From Bacteroidota bacterium (GTDB taxonomy: Bacteria > Bacteroidota > Bacteroidia > JABEUT01): a stretch of DNA of 42,473 nt. The translations under genes and the position numbers were made by a program. Every line of letters starts with the position of its first letter. Position 1 is the first letter of the stretch. This document shows positions 32,774 to 41,391 of the stretch, in pieces. The notes beneath the pieces were generated by a model. The model was not told the origin of the DNA. It saw nothing but the letters and a program-made list of their open reading frames with translations, and did not search any database. The DNA is taken from positions 1 to 42,473 of the forward strand of contig JABCZY010000007.1 in NCBI GenBank assembly GCA_013289395.1, written 5' to 3'.

Positions 32774-35700
32774 TTGGAGCTAACAGAACAAAAATACCGC
32801 CGTTTTAACACCATTTTAGGCTGGCTTGTGTTCTGTATTTCGGCTTGGGTATATTGGTCAACCATTGAACCCACCGCTAGTTTTTGGGATTGCAGTGAGT
32901 TTATTTCCGTCGACTATAAGTTGCAAATAGGCCATCCACCGGGAGCTCCCTTTCTTCAACTGGTAGCTCATCTTATATCACTGCTTACTTTTGGTAATGT
33001 ACATAAAGTAGCGCCCTATATTAATAGGGTTTCAGCCACCTGCAGCGCATTAACTATCATGTTTCTTTTCTGGACAATTACGTGGTTTGCCCGGAAACTT
33101 GTTTCAAAGAATGGTGGACTAAATAATAGTAAAATAGTAGTTATTCTTGGGGCAGGCTTGATAGGTTCTTTAGCCTATACTTTTAGTGATTCTTTCTGGT
33201 TTTCAGCAGTTGAAGGCGAGGTTTACGCTATGTCGAGTTGTTTTACGGCAATGGTTTTTTGGTGCATTACCAAGTGGGAACGAGCTGATCAATTTGCAGA
33301 AAGATGGATTGTGTTTATTTTTTACCTCATAGGCTTATCAATCGGGGTGCACTTATTATGCCTGCTAACTATCCCGGCAGTTGTATTTGTTTATTATTTC
33401 AAGCAGTATCCTGAAGGAATAAATCTTAAATGGTTTTCAGTTCCGCTATCATTTATAACTAGGAAACCGAGAGAGCAGGGCGCAATTATTGCCGGAATAA
33501 TAGCCATTGTTTTATTAGGTTCAATTCAAGCTATTGTTATACCGGGCATATTGCAAGTGGCAACTTCTTTCGAGTTGTTTTTTGTAAATAAAATGGGCAT
33601 GCACTTTGAATCGGGCACACTTATGTATGCTGCGTCAATAACTATTGGGGTGGTTGCAGGCTTATTCCTAACTCGGCGTTTTAATAAACCGGGTTGGAAT
33701 ACTGCTATACTGGCATTTACAATGCTTATAGTTGGGTATTCTTCATTTCTTATATTGGTCATTCGTTCCAATGCTCATACACCAATGGATGAGAATCATC
33801 CTAGCGATGCAATTAATCTGCATGCTTACCTGGGCAGGCAACAATATGGTGATTGGCCTCTGCTTTACGGGCAATATTATACTGCTCCGCTTGATACTGC
33901 AAAGCCATATAAAGATGGTGAACCTGTATATGCCAAAGATGAAAAGACTGGCAAGTATATTGTAACCAATGATATGAAGGAGCAGGAACCAAATTACGAT
34001 TCGCGCTTCTGCACTTGCTTTCCGAGAATGTATGATGGAGGAGAAGGGCACCCTGATGGATATAAGAATTGGGGCGATACAACTATGGATAGAATATTGT
34101 TTACTGAAAAGGATGGAAAGAAGCGGATCATTGAAAAGCCTATATACTTAGATAACTTCCGTTATTTTATTCGCTACCAGGTGAATTTCATGTTCTTGAA
34201 ATATTTTATGTGGAATTTTTGTGGCAGGCAAAATGATATTCAGGGATATGATAGTGATGATAAGTTGCATGGAAACTGGATAACGGGAATTCCATTCATA
34301 GATAATCTGATGGGTATTCCGCAAAAAAATATACCAGAGGAATATTCAAAGAACAAAGCAAATAATGCAATGTATGGTTTGCCATTTTTATTAGGGCTAT
34401 TGGGTTTTATATACCAAATAAAAAAAGACAGAGCAAATGCATTGGTAATTTTGGTATTCTTCTTTTTTACAGGGTTGGCTATAATTCTATACCTTAATCA
34501 AACACCTTACCAGCCGAGGGAAAGAGATTATTCATACGTAGGTGCCTTTTATGCGTTTGCAATTTGGATAGGCTTAGGTGTGCTGGCTATTTTCGATTTT
34601 CTTTCTACAAGAATTAAAAATCAGAACCCAGCAAATATTGCATTCGGAGCGACAGTATTTGCAATGATCGTGCCATTGGTTATGGCTCATGCTGAGTGGA
34701 ACGACCATGATCGTTCAGGAAGATATGTATGTCGCGATATGGCCATCGATTACCTGGAGTCGTGTGCACCAAATGCTATTTTATTTTGTAACGGAGACAA
34801 TGATACCTTCCCACTTTGGTATGCCCAGGAAGTAGAAGGAATACGAAAAGATGTGCGGGTTTGTAATTTGAGTTTACTTGCAGGTAGTTGGTATATCGAT
34901 CAAATGAAAAGGCAAGTATACGAATCGGCTCCATTGCCGTTTTCCATGACACATGAACAATATATGGATGGTACACGCGATTACTTGCCCATACTAAAGA
35001 GTAACGATTCGATAGATGATCTAAGAAGTGTGGTTGATTTTTTTAAAAGCGATGACCATGAAAAGCAAATAAAATTAGAAAGTGGAAAGTACATTAATTA
35101 TCTGCCAACAAATTATTTCAAGATAGAGGTAGATAAAGAGCAGGTGCTTAAGAATAATGTAGTTCCTGCATCAATGAAAGATAGTATTGTTTCCTCAATT
35201 GTGTGGAAGTTGCCGGGCAGTTATGTTGAGAAGAATACCATGATAGTACTTGATTTATTAGCACACGATGACTGGAGCAGGCCGATTTATTTTACCACCT
35301 TCGCAGGAACTGCATCATATATGGGATTGGAAAAATATTTCCAACTAGAAGGGCTTGCATATCGTTTAGTACCCTTACGAAAAGATAAATCAAGCGCTGA
35401 TTTTGATACAAGAGTTGCAACTGATATAATGTACAATAACGTGGTGCATAAGTTTCACTGGGGTAATATGGGTTCAGGAGTTTACCTGGATGAGAACGCA
35501 AGAAGAATGGCTGCACAGTTAAGGACAAACATTGGTACGCTTGCCCAGTCGCTTATTGATGAGCATAAAAAAGATTCTGCTCTCAGGGTACTTAATTTAT
35601 GTGTTGATTCAATTCCTTCAGCAAATTACCCTTATGATACACCTATGATACTTATAGACTATTGTTATTACGAAGCAGGTGATAGAATGAAAGGCAACAA

Positions 35701-35929
35701 GCTTGCAAAAAAGATGTTTGTCGAAGGAGAAGCAAAATTAAAATACTTTGCCACCTTAGATACTGACCCAAGAAGTTATTATGGCTACGAGGGAAGCCAG
35801 GTGCAAGCGAACTTGCAAAAGCTTGCATTACTCGTTCAGGCATTTGATCAAAAAGAATTATTTGCTGATTTCAGTTCAAGGTTAGATGCAATGTACAAAG
35901 CGCATATTATATCACCAACGCGTCAATAA
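32774..35929 (+). CDS. DUF2723 multi-pass membrane protein (GT-C-like, possible protein/lipid glycosyltransferase)
   Basis: This 1051-residue protein has about twelve N-terminal membrane helices (to about residue 640) and a large soluble C-terminal part. Seen: the family hallmark EPTASFWDCSEFISVDYKLQ then IGHPPGAPFLQL (about residues 32-62), AYTFSDSFWFSAVEGEVYAM, and NQTPYQPRERDYSYVGAFYAF. The WDCxEF loop with acidic residues just after the first helix resembles GT-C glycosyltransferases such as PMT/ArnT, but the acceptor is unknown. There is no ATG near the N-terminus. An in-frame TAG at 32768-32770 leaves the TTG at 32774 as the only sensible start, and it gives the usual family N-terminus. 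The C-terminal end (about 900-1040) is helical and TPR-like. It stands alone after tRNA-Gln. Confidence 0.88.
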   Translation: MELTEQKYRRFNTILGWLVFCISAWVYWSTIEPTASFWDCSEFISVDYKLQIGHPPGAPFLQLVAHLISLLTFGNVHKVAPYINRVSATCSALTIMFLFWTITWFARKLVSKNGGLNNSKIVVILGAGLIGSLAYTFSDSFWFSAVEGEVYAMSSCFTAMVFWCITKWERADQFAERWIVFIFYLIGLSIGVHLLCLLTIPAVVFVYYFKQYPEGINLKWFSVPLSFITRKPREQGAIIAGIIAIVLLGSIQAIVIPGILQVATSFELFFVNKMGMHFESGTLMYAASITIGVVAGLFLTRRFNKPGWNTAILAFTMLIVGYSSFLILVIRSNAHTPMDENHPSDAINLHAYLGRQQYGDWPLLYGQYYTAPLDTAKPYKDGEPVYAKDEKTGKYIVTNDMKEQEPNYDSRFCTCFPRMYDGGEGHPDGYKNWGDTTMDRILFTEKDGKKRIIEKPIYLDNFRYFIRYQVNFMFLKYFMWNFCGRQNDIQGYDSDDKLHGNWITGIPFIDNLMGIPQKNIPEEYSKNKANNAMYGLPFLLGLLGFIYQIKKDRANALVILVFFFFTGLAIILYLNQTPYQPRERDYSYVGAFYAFAIWIGLGVLAIFDFLSTRIKNQNPANIAFGATVFAMIVPLVMAHAEWNDHDRSGRYVCRDMAIDYLESCAPNAILFCNGDNDTFPLWYAQEVEGIRKDVRVCNLSLLAGSWYIDQMKRQVYESAPLPFSMTHEQYMDGTRDYLPILKSNDSIDDLRSVVDFFKSDDHEKQIKLESGKYINYLPTNYFKIEVDKEQVLKNNVVPASMKDSIVSSIVWKLPGSYVEKNTMIVLDLLAHDDWSRPIYFTTFAGTASYMGLEKYFQLEGLAYRLVPLRKDKSSADFDTRVATDIMYNNVVHKFHWGNMGSGVYLDENARRMAAQLRTNIGTLAQSLIDEHKKDSALRVLNLCVDSIPSANYPYDTPMILIDYCYYEAGDRMKGNKLAKKMFVEGEAKLKYFATLDTDPRSYYGYEGSQVQANLQKLALLVQAFDQKELFADFSSRLDAMYKAHIISPTRQ

Positions 35930-35958
35930 AAAACCTCCTTGCTGATTAAGCAAAGAGG
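35928..35958 (-). terminator. rho-independent terminator of the 1723-residue surface protein gene
   Basis: On the minus strand CCTC-x-TTGC / GCAA-x-GAGG pair as a 9-bp stem (35934-35958) with one mismatch and a 7-base loop. Six T follow, the last two of them complementary to the DUF2723 stop codon. It starts 27 bases after the minus-strand stop at 35985. Confidence 0.8.
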
Positions 35959-35984
35959 CCGGGGGCCGAAAGGAAAGCAAGCTA

Positions 35985-38900
35985 TTATTTTATAAGTGTT
36001 ACTGAACCAATGTAGGAGTGTTGTTTTTTGAATAGATCGGTAAGCTTGATCACATATACATAGGTATCTTCTTGTGAAATTTTGGTTCCGCCATTTACAG
36101 TTCCATCCCATCCTTTATATAAGTCATGCGTTTCGAATAAGAACATTCCCCAACGGTCGTATATAACCATATCGTATTCTATAATTCCAATTCCTTTGCC
36201 ATTGAACGTCTCATTCTTTCCGTCACCATTAGGACTGAATGCATCGGGCACATAAAAAGTAAACTCAGGTAGAATTCGCACTGTATCAACTGCTGTATCA
36301 GGGCATCCAAAGCTGTTATTTGTATATTGATGAACAACGTAAGAACCTGTGTCAGCGTAGGTATGTGATGCATTTCTTTCACCCGAATAAGGAAGGGTAG
36401 TTTTATCTCCAAAATCCCAGGCCCAGCTATCAGCATGTACAGAAGCATCTATAAACGAAATGGTAGGTTCGAAGATAGGCGCATCCTTAGGGTCAGCAGT
36501 AAAACCCGCTTTGGCAGTTGGATATACAATTACTTTAGCTGGTGCAGTAGCAGTATTTCTGCAGCCTTGGGTAGATGTTATTATTATTGTTACAGTATAT
36601 AGGCCTGTTTGTGTATATGAATGCGATATTGGATTTGTATTGCCTGTACTACCATCACCAAAATTCCAGAGATAACTATCACCGGCATTTGCCGCTGAAG
36701 AATCGTGATACGTAAATGTAACGCCTCTGCATGAAGCCGCAGTTTGTGCAGGTATTTGAATGTATGGAAGCGGGTTTACTTTTACAATAATAGTTTTAGT
36801 TACTGTGCTTCCACACTGGTTGCCTGCATTGATTGTAAATGTTGTATCACTAGTAGGCACTATATGAAAAGGTCCAGTACCATTAAAGCCATTGCTCCAG
36901 TTAATATTTACAATGCCTGAATTGCTATTTGTTACCATTGCAGACAAACTTACCGTATCACCATAACATACTGTTTGAGGAGGAGTAACAGATAAGTTGC
37001 CGGCACCCAGATTCCAGGTATTAATTGTTACCATTGCGGGCTTACCCTTACAACCATTGCCATCAACTGCAGTTACAGTGTAAGTAGTTGCATTTATGGG
37101 TGTAACGTTTTGTGTAGCAATAGAGCCTGTTCCTGTACTCCATATATAACTATATGTGCCATTTCCTCCGCTTCCAGCTGCAACTATTGTAACTGTAGTA
37201 TTGCTGCAAATGCTATCCGGAGCGGTGGCTTGGGTTATAACCGGTGTAGGTTGTGTAATAGTAACCTGTGCACTTATAGGGCAATTGTGAGCATCTACTA
37301 TATTAACAGTATATGTGCCAGCACCTAAGCTTGATGCAATGTAGCCGGTTTGGTTAGTGGAACTGTTCCATGAATATGAATATGGAAGTGTGCCACCTGT
37401 TACATATACACTGGCAGAACCAGTACTGTCGCCATAACAAATTGGATTAATGGCATTTACTATTGAAGCCATAAGTACAAATGGTTGAGATACTTTTACT
37501 GTATCTGTTTTAGTACAACCGTTCGCGTCCTTTATCATAACTGTATAAGTAGCTGCACCCAAATTGGAAGCAGTACCAGAATATTGATTTGGAGATGTTC
37601 CCCATACATAACTGTATGAAGGTATACCACCTGAAGTATTTATTGCTGCAGATCCATTTTGCAGACCATTACATGATGGTGAGGTTACGGATACTGATGT
37701 TGCGATTGGTTTTGGTTGAGTAAGTGTGGCTAAAACCTTAGTTGTACAACCATGTGCATCTGTTATGTTTACTGTATAGTTACCTGCACTCAGGTTGTTT
37801 GCTGAAGTATTACTACCTACATTCGGACTCCATGTATATGAATAACCGGGTGAACCACCTGCAGCTGAAATTGCAATACTACCGTTATTACCTCCATTGC
37901 ATAATATGTTTGTTGCGGAAACAAGTTTGCTTGTAAGAAGTGTAGGTTGTGTAATTATTACTGAGGTATTGGTTGTACATTTATTTGCATCTGTAACAGT
38001 TACCGAATACGTTCCGGCGGTGAGATTATTTGCGCTATAAGATGAGCTTACATTTGGTAACCATGAATAAGTATATCCGGCAATTCCACCTGTTGTGTTT
38101 ACTGCGCCACTTCCATTGTTCCCACCATAACAACTAACGTCTGTTAATGAAGCCACGCTTAAATTAAGAGGAGCAGGTTGCGATATAGTTGTTACAACTG
38201 TTGTCGGACAATTATGTGCATCAGTAATATTAACCGTGTATGTACCGGCTGTCAGGTTAGTTGCTGTGTAACCTGTACCGCCTTGTGGTAACCATGTATA
38301 AGAATAGGGCGGCGTTCCGCCTAATGCACCAACTCCTGCATCTCCGTTATTACCACCATTGCAAGATACATTCGATACAGGACCTGCTAAAGCAGTTAAT
38401 GGAACAGGTTGTGCGATATTTAAATTCGTAAGTGTAGTACATCCTCTTGCATCTGTAACAAGAACTGAATATGTGCCAAAACCTAAACCTATAGCACTAT
38501 CGGTTACACTAACCTTAGGCGTCCATGAATAAGAATAAGGGCTTACGCCACCTGCAACAACAACTTTGGCCGTTCCATTAGTACCTCCATTGCAACTAAC
38601 ATTGGTCGAAAATGATAATGATACTAATGCAGGTGGTTGCACAACATTTATTGTAGCAGTATGTTTACAACTGTTAGCATCTGTAATAGTAACTGTATAT
38701 GTTCCGGCACTTAAGTTATTGGCTACAGAAGTATTTGCACTATTAGGATTCCATGAATAGGCATAAGGTGGTGTACCACCGTTTGCAATCACTGTGGCAC
38801 TTCCGTTATTGCCACCAAAACAACTAACACTCGATGAAGATGAAGAGCTTGTAATAGTGGAAGGCTGAGTAACAATATCTGAGGCTGTAAGTGAACAATT

Positions 38901-41156
38901 ATTCACATCGGTTACGGTAACTACATAAGTACCTGTTACCAGATTTGTTGCGGAAGAATTTGATCCTCCGTTTGGTGCCCAGGCATATGAATAGGGAGGA
39001 GTACCGCCTGTAACAATATCAGTAGCGGATCCATTGTTCCCACCATAACAACTAACCGGAGAGATTGCAACAAACGAATTTAAAGCTGTAGGTTGCGAAA
39101 CAGTAAGCGTGGTTGAGTTAGTACATCCATTTGCATCGGTTACATTAATTGTATATGTGTTTGCTGTCAGGCCCGTTGCAGTATTTGCGGTTCCACCGCT
39201 TGGTGCCCATGAAAATTTATATGGTGAGGTACCACCATTAGTGGTAACACTTGCGCTTCCATTATTACCACCGTTGCAGCTTACATTCGTTATCGCACCA
39301 GGACTTAAGATAAGTGGAGCGGGTTCTGTAATACTTACCTTAGCAGTATCTGAGCAACCGTTTGCATCGGTTACTATAACCTGGTAAGCACCGGAAGTAA
39401 GATTTGAAGCAGTAGCATTTGTTCCACCAATAGGAGACCACGCGTAACTATAAGGTGGTAACCCTCCGCTTGCCGCAGCAGTAGCAGTACCATTATTTCC
39501 TCCATTACAACTAACATTAGTGAGTGATTGATTCGTAGATACTGCAGGTACCATACTACCCGTAACGGTATCCACAATAGTATCAGCACAGCCACCACCA
39601 ATTATACTTGTAACTGCTACTTTATATATACCAGGGCAACTTACTTTTATGCTTTGTTGATTGGTTGGACCAACAATACAAGGGCCACTCCACAAATAGG
39701 AAGAAGCGCCTGAAGGAGCATTCGCAGTAAGTGTAGCTACATTTGAACAAAGTGTAGGTAATGAGGTTATGATACCGGCTACACAAGTAGCGTCAAAGTA
39801 AGCATAACCAAAGTGACCGCCAAGTTCACAATCAGAGACTGTGACAATAATAGTAACACATTGGCCTATATATGCCTGTAGTGGCACAAATACGGTTGTC
39901 CATGGTTTGCAATACACAGTATCCTTATTCGGATTATAATAAATTCCTGTATAGCCTGGTAGCCCTGGTCCGGATACAACTGAGTAATTGCCACAGTTAG
40001 GTATTGGGTTGCCATACTGGTCATTCATTTGTACATTAAAATATGGCTGTTGGTAATAGGCATGGCCTGGGTTCTCTAATACAACGGCATACATATAAAC
40101 GAAATTTGCATTTGCATTCGTCACTGTGAATGTTTGTTGTATCTGGCCCATTTGTGCACCATTACGTGTGCTATCACCAATCCGGCATGAATAAGAACCA
40201 CCCGTTGGGCATACCAGAGGTATAAGAGCTCCGGCTACAGGATCTGTTCCTGCACCTGACATTATAGCAACCTGGTAATCGAGGGTATTGGGATCATATG
40301 CTGAACGCGTTACCGCGCCGCATGCACCACCTGTAAATGTGGTATTGCTGAATGCTGTAACTGAAGAAGTATTTTGGGCATAGTAAGCGCTCCACGCAGA
40401 AAGATCTCCATTTTCAAAACCTATGTTATCGCAGGCAGGGTTACATGCAGCTTGTGCAGTATGCGATATATGATTAGCATATTCAGCTAAACTACCGGGG
40501 AATTCTTTCTCTATATTTCTGAAGGTAATGAATAGTGTTTCGTACTCGTTTACTTTTTGTGCAGCGTATTTTTGAATATCTGCATCAGTAGTGATCTGTT
40601 TGCTTCTTACTGCATTCCAAAACTCACTTACATCATTGCCTGATAATTTATCGTAGTAATAATTGCAAAAGAGCTTCATTTCGTCAGCAGATGCGCCGAC
40701 TTGTTGCTGAACGGTATCTAATATATGATACGCGTTAAGCTTGGTTGTAGCAAGTTCAATGTCCTCACCTGTTGAAGGCTTGCTGCTAAGAGTGGTAACT
40801 GAAGGTACTGTGAGGTCATTTATTAAATTCGTTGTTTTTGGTTGCTCGTAGTTTTCCTGAAGTCTATTTGATTTTGAAGTTATATCTTTCTTTATTGTTT
40901 CCGCTTCCATTCCGCTTTCGAAAGCCCATGTTTGGGAGGAATTATTCGGGGCGATACAGCGGCTTTCGTTTACAAACGACTGTATGCCCCGGAGAGTTCT
41001 ATCTCCGTCTTCATGAGAAGGTGCTTTGTTTCGAATATTGTATGCAATTGCTGAATGGCAAATAAAAAGGCATGGCGTGGCTGCAATCAGTATTATCCGC
41101 AATCCGTGCAGAAGCCTGCTCAATAAGTATCCCGATAGTGTAGTGTTTGGTTCCAT
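35985..41156 (-). CDS. giant T9SS type B cargo: jelly-roll-like head, ten SprB repeats, PKD domains
   Basis: This 1723-residue protein has a long-headed signal peptide (core LRIILIAATPCLFICHSAIA). About 40-240 is a mostly helical region with no known match. About 245-450 is a Cys-rich beta-sandwich-like head (NIGFENGDLSAWSAYYA to FGYAYFDATC). About 455-530 looks Ig/PKD-like. Ten SprB repeats span about 540-1320, each of about 80 residues (VSCNGGNNGxA ... GGTPPYSYxW ... GTYTVxxTDANxC). Two Ig/PKD-like domains follow, then two clear PKD domains with NFGDGS near 1497 and DFGDKT near 1582. The last 96 residues are the gliding-motility-associated type B sorting domain (FSPNGDGKNETFNGKGIG; YDRWGMFLFETHDLYKGWDG). 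It would be exported by T9SS to the cell surface, probably as an adhesin. It lies 235 bases downstream of sprA on the same strand. Confidence 0.92.
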   Translation of the reverse strand: MEPNTTLSGYLLSRLLHGLRIILIAATPCLFICHSAIAYNIRNKAPSHEDGDRTLRGIQSFVNESRCIAPNNSSQTWAFESGMEAETIKKDITSKSNRLQENYEQPKTTNLINDLTVPSVTTLSSKPSTGEDIELATTKLNAYHILDTVQQQVGASADEMKLFCNYYYDKLSGNDVSEFWNAVRSKQITTDADIQKYAAQKVNEYETLFITFRNIEKEFPGSLAEYANHISHTAQAACNPACDNIGFENGDLSAWSAYYAQNTSSVTAFSNTTFTGGACGAVTRSAYDPNTLDYQVAIMSGAGTDPVAGALIPLVCPTGGSYSCRIGDSTRNGAQMGQIQQTFTVTNANANFVYMYAVVLENPGHAYYQQPYFNVQMNDQYGNPIPNCGNYSVVSGPGLPGYTGIYYNPNKDTVYCKPWTTVFVPLQAYIGQCVTIIVTVSDCELGGHFGYAYFDATCVAGIITSLPTLCSNVATLTANAPSGASSYLWSGPCIVGPTNQQSIKVSCPGIYKVAVTSIIGGGCADTIVDTVTGSMVPAVSTNQSLTNVSCNGGNNGTATAAASGGLPPYSYAWSPIGGTNATASNLTSGAYQVIVTDANGCSDTAKVSITEPAPLILSPGAITNVSCNGGNNGSASVTTNGGTSPYKFSWAPSGGTANTATGLTANTYTINVTDANGCTNSTTLTVSQPTALNSFVAISPVSCYGGNNGSATDIVTGGTPPYSYAWAPNGGSNSSATNLVTGTYVVTVTDVNNCSLTASDIVTQPSTITSSSSSSSVSCFGGNNGSATVIANGGTPPYAYSWNPNSANTSVANNLSAGTYTVTITDANSCKHTATINVVQPPALVSLSFSTNVSCNGGTNGTAKVVVAGGVSPYSYSWTPKVSVTDSAIGLGFGTYSVLVTDARGCTTLTNLNIAQPVPLTALAGPVSNVSCNGGNNGDAGVGALGGTPPYSYTWLPQGGTGYTATNLTAGTYTVNITDAHNCPTTVVTTISQPAPLNLSVASLTDVSCYGGNNGSGAVNTTGGIAGYTYSWLPNVSSSYSANNLTAGTYSVTVTDANKCTTNTSVIITQPTLLTSKLVSATNILCNGGNNGSIAISAAGGSPGYSYTWSPNVGSNTSANNLSAGNYTVNITDAHGCTTKVLATLTQPKPIATSVSVTSPSCNGLQNGSAAINTSGGIPSYSYVWGTSPNQYSGTASNLGAATYTVMIKDANGCTKTDTVKVSQPFVLMASIVNAINPICYGDSTGSASVYVTGGTLPYSYSWNSSTNQTGYIASSLGAGTYTVNIVDAHNCPISAQVTITQPTPVITQATAPDSICSNTTVTIVAAGSGGNGTYSYIWSTGTGSIATQNVTPINATTYTVTAVDGNGCKGKPAMVTINTWNLGAGNLSVTPPQTVCYGDTVSLSAMVTNSNSGIVNINWSNGFNGTGPFHIVPTSDTTFTINAGNQCGSTVTKTIIVKVNPLPYIQIPAQTAASCRGVTFTYHDSSAANAGDSYLWNFGDGSTGNTNPISHSYTQTGLYTVTIIITSTQGCRNTATAPAKVIVYPTAKAGFTADPKDAPIFEPTISFIDASVHADSWAWDFGDKTTLPYSGERNASHTYADTGSYVVHQYTNNSFGCPDTAVDTVRILPEFTFYVPDAFSPNGDGKNETFNGKGIGIIEYDMVIYDRWGMFLFETHDLYKGWDGTVNGGTKISQEDTYVYVIKLTDLFKKQHSYIGSVTLIK
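37215..39560 (-). repeat. tandem in-frame SprB-type repeats (ten units)
   Basis: Ten units of about 230-250 bases encode VSCNGGNNG ... GTYxVxxTD modules. Several share near-identical blocks, e.g. the code for NVSCNGGNNG in units 1, 2 and 6. The array is a likely site of recombination or copy-number change. The same module occurs five times in the NHL protein at about 27.2-28.4 kb. Confidence 0.88.
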
Positions 41157-41240
41157 GATGTAAACAGTTTATCCCTCAATTATAGGTAAACGCTGCTACT
41201 AACAGGAGGTTACGTATATTTCATATCCCATGCAGAAATA

Positions 41241-41256
41241 TCAATCAATCAATCAA
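41241..41256. repeat. four copies of the tetranucleotide TCAA
   Basis: A short perfect simple-sequence repeat (TCAA x4) lies in the 235-base gap between sprA and the adhesin gene, 85-100 bases before the adhesin start. Copy-number slippage could change spacing in the leader, but four copies are few. Confidence 0.6.
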
Positions 41257-41300
41257 TTACGAAATGTTAAATAATTTATACCCATAACTAAATCAATTAG

Positions 41301-41320
41301 ATTAACCTGTTCAGGTTAAT
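41301..41320. promoter_or_regulatory. 20-base palindrome between sprA and the adhesin gene
   Basis: ATTAACCTG and CAGGTTAAT form a perfect 9-bp inverted repeat around TT. No long T-run follows on the minus strand, so it is either a weak sprA terminator or an operator for the downstream gene. The rest of the 41157-41391 gap shows no gene. Confidence 0.4.
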
Positions 41321-41391
41321 ATGTTTTAATTAAAAGTAAACATGAAGCGTAACATTTTAAATGCTATACGTAAAAGGGCAATTTAAGAATA

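Noticed and set aside
32575-32874. Minus-strand open frame of 99 codons upstream of the DUF2723 gene
   Set aside because: It overlaps the DUF2723 start and the tRNA-Gln promoter and has no recognisable features.
37215-39560. Regularly spaced direct repeats that might suggest a CRISPR array
   Set aside because: Units are about 240 bases, lie in one open frame and encode SprB-type protein modules; there are no short repeats with spacers and no cas genes.
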